From assembly GCA_037043235.1 (NCBI GenBank), contig JAWRVZ010000451.1, forward strand, positions 186,001-250,000: DNA of 64,000 bases. The letters are read 5' to 3'. Positions 62,247 through 64,000 of this stretch are shown here, piece by piece. Origin of the DNA: Rhodeus uyekii. Lineage: Eukaryota > Chordata > Actinopteri > Cypriniformes > Acheilognathidae. Below the pieces are notes generated by a model, which was not told the origin of the DNA, made no database searches, and saw only the letters and a program-made list of their open reading frames with translations. Made by a program: the position numbers and the translations under genes. Positions within the stretch are counted from its first letter, which is position 1. Every line of letters begins with the position of its first letter.

Positions 62247-63788
62247 ACAAGCAGCAATGACGGGGCCAAGCACAAACAGGGCATTGACGTGGCCGGCAGC
62301 ATAAGAGCAATTGAAGTAATCAACAACTAAATGCATTTTAATATGATTTTAGGCTAAATGGCTGAAAAATCATTAATACAGACACTGTAATTTGAATGAA
62401 AAGTTTAGCGCTTTGGACCAATAGTTGGCGCTGTGTCCAAATTGTTAGAATTTGGTCCGAGTAATGTGACAATGAAATCTGCAAAGTTTGGTCTTATTTG
62501 GACAAAACATTACTGACTTAAAGCATTAAAGTCATTTTGTCATCACTACCTCAAATTTGTAATTGCGGTATACGAAAACGGTTTTGTCTATCGACACGAA
62601 ATCCATAACTTTTTGTCAACACAGTCTGAAGATGATACGATTCGATTTTGGTGAAAATCGGACAAACGGTCTAGGAGGAGTTTGAAAAAGTAGGTTTTTG
62701 AATGAAACAACATGGCGGATATGAAATTTAGGCAAACTATGTCAAATTTGGTATCTGTGTTCTCGGTGTGACCCAAGGAACATATTAAGATCATTTGTTT
62801 TAAAATAGCTTAATGTAATCAAAAGTTATTAGCATTTTTGGAAATTGTGTTATAACTTTTGACCACAAGGTGGCGCTGCCCCGAAACTTTTGGTGTAGGT
62901 TCAAATCAAGGTCCCAAAGACACATACTGAGTTTCGTAATGATACGCCAATGCGTTTGTAAAATATAGCATTTTACGACAAATTTCAAAATGGCCGACGC
63001 CCAAAATGGCCGATATAAGAAAATTTGGTATCGCACGACTCAGCATGATGCCCTGAATCTAAAGAGACCAGTTTTATGATTTTTGACCAAAGTGTTCAGA
63101 AGTTATAAGCAAAAAAGTCAATTTTTTATATCTCCTGACCACTAGGGGGCAGTGCGCCAAAACTCTGCAGGTAGCCTCAGATTATGACTACTATGACACA
63201 CACCAATTTTGGTCTGAATATGCAAATGCGTTGCGGAGATATAGCCTCAAGTTCATTTTTGCGGCAAATTCGTCGAACTCTTTCGCATGTTTATCAAAAA
63301 CGGTTTGACCAATCAACTTGATTCTCATAACTTTTTGTCTCCATAGTCTGGAGATGATGTGGTTCAATTTTTGTGAGAATCAGACAAACGGCCTAGGAGG
63401 AGTTCGACAAAGTAGGTTTTTCATAAAATTCAAAATTGCGGAAAAATTTTCATGACGGAAAATGACGTCATAGGGTGCAATCGAATCGGCTTGAGCCACG
63501 GAATCAGTGGACAAAGGAATTTTGTTTCTAGCCCTTATGGTTCAAAAGTTATTAGCATAAATGTAAGTGTAACTTTGGACAGTTGGTGGCGCTAGAGGGA
63601 TTGAGGTAGAGACTCCAAAATTGGTGTGGTCAATGATTGGACTGTCCTCTATGTGTGTGCCAAATTTCATCATTTTCCTGCATACGGTTCTATGGGCTGC
63701 CATTGACTTCTGGGTGGAAGAAGAATAATAATAAGAACGAGAACGATTACAATAGGTGCCTCCGCACCTTCGGTGCTTGGCCCCTAAT
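62247..63788 (+). repeat. Array unit 25, class A, copy of unit 17
   Basis: One hairpin module at the end, as in unit 17, and the same next unit follows. Confidence 0.92.
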
Positions 63789-64000
63789 AAATATAGCTGC
63801 AAGCAGCAATGACGGGGCCAAGCACAAACAGGGCATTGACGTGGCCGGCAGCATAAGAGCAATTGAAGTAATCAACAACTAAATGCATTTTAATATGATT
63901 TTAGGCTAAATGGCTGAAAAATCATTAATACAGACACTGTAATTTGATTTAATAGTTTATCGCTTTGGACCAATAGATGGCGCTGTGTCCAAATTGTTAG
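63789..64000 (+). repeat. Array unit 26, class A, cut by window end
   Basis: The visible 212 bp match the start of unit 18, including the diagnostic TTGATTTAATAGTTTATCGC stretch. Confidence 0.9.

Larger units (their letters stand above)
21902..64000 (+). repeat. 42-kb head-to-tail array of modular repeat units (27 units)
   Basis: All units read in the same direction. A complete unit starts with a small hairpin (GCTGCAAGCAGC or GCTGCTAGCAGC) and GGGGCCAAGC. It then runs through several blocks with a GACCAC..GGTGGCGC-like core and ends CATACGGTTCTATGG, (GAA)n, (AAT)n and optionally one to four hairpin modules ending GTGCTTGGCCCC. Class A (GCAAGCAGCAATGACGGGGC) is about 1.5 kb; class B (GCTAGCAGCCATCACGGGGC) is about 1.9 kb or, shortened, 1.07-1.4 kb; class C (GCAAGCAGCCATGACGGGGC) is about 1.8-1.95 kb. 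Within a unit, cores are spaced about 446, 276 and 440 bp, i.e. a degenerate duplication of about 720 bp. ORFs of 60-110 codons recur with the units but carry stops in others and no domains; I treat them as non-coding. The array continues beyond the window. Confidence 0.93.

Noticed and set aside
23215..63788. Calling the array unit a Helitron
   Set aside because: A hairpin before CTAA fits, but a 5' TC end is missing and no Rep/helicase is present; kept only as one hypothesis.
21902..64000. Many 60-110-codon ORFs recurring on both strands in the array
   Set aside because: They repeat only because the DNA repeats, shift or break with single substitutions, read through AAT tracts and hairpin modules, and show no known domain or gene context.
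21902..64000. CRISPR array or phage-like repeat cassette
   Set aside because: Repeats are hundreds of bases long, units are related to each other throughout, there are no unique spacers, and the genome is that of a vertebrate.

Overview
The window looks like nuclear DNA of a teleost, most likely a cyprinid. The reasons are a C2H2 zinc-finger exon and a separate first exon of the cyprinid FiNZ type, L2-type non-LTR retrotransposons with a GGCAA or CTTGAA microsatellite tail, hAT, Tigger and Ty3/Gypsy debris, and a palindromic repeat that I recall from cyprinid genomes. There are no prokaryotic genes, tRNA or rRNA genes. The only sequence that looks like host protein-coding DNA is an 11-finger C2H2 exon (8732-9801, +) and a lone 5' coding exon of the same gene type (19403-19466, +).

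Region 1 (1-3577): a GC-rich repeat with an internal duplication of about 324 bp, a palindromic cyprinid element (1274-1654), a 276-bp inverted-repeat MITE (2301-2576) and, directly against its end, 6.5 copies of an 84-bp tandem repeat. Region 2 (3578-8345, -): a dead L2-like LINE with an esterase-type ORF1, an APE endonuclease and a reverse transcriptase. It is broken by an internal deletion, an inserted copy of the GC-rich repeat and an in-frame stop. Region 3 (8732-9902, +): the final exon of a FiNZ zinc-finger gene with poly(A) signals. Region 4 (about 9905-16120, mainly -): a decayed Ty3/Gypsy-like retroelement (gag, protease and integrase C-terminus remain). It is interrupted by a 1.13-kb hAT MITE with a perfect 8-bp target duplication, and a hAT-like transposase pseudogene sits where reverse transcriptase should be. 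A second gag scrap follows. Region 5 (16606-17768, +): a second truncated L2-like LINE. Region 6 (17769-21680): mostly featureless sequence, the orphan FiNZ first exon, and a Tigger/pogo element with a TA target duplication. Region 7 (21681-21901): assembly gap.

Region 8 (21902-64000) is the striking part. About 42 kb consists of 27 head-to-tail units (25 complete, one cut by the gap, one cut by the window end), all in the same orientation. Complete units are 1.07-2.02 kb and fall into three classes (A, B, C). They are joined at (GAA)n(AAT)n tracts, often followed by 1-4 copies of a module of about 52 bp that can form alternative hairpins. The first and last parts of a unit share a 12-bp inverted repeat (GGGGCCAAGCAC / GTGCTTGGCCCC). 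Inside each unit is a degenerate duplication of about 720 bp, and every unit carries CTCF-like, CRE (TGACGTCA) and YY1-like motifs in fixed order. The last 8 kb is a mosaic of near-identical copies of earlier units, with every breakpoint at a unit junction. None of the short ORFs in the array looks like a gene; they recur only because the DNA recurs.

The recognisable players are transposable elements, their relics, and zinc-finger genes of a family thought to repress such elements. No intact autonomous element is present. Whether the 42-kb array is a mobile, recombination-driven or regulatory structure cannot be decided from sequence reading alone.
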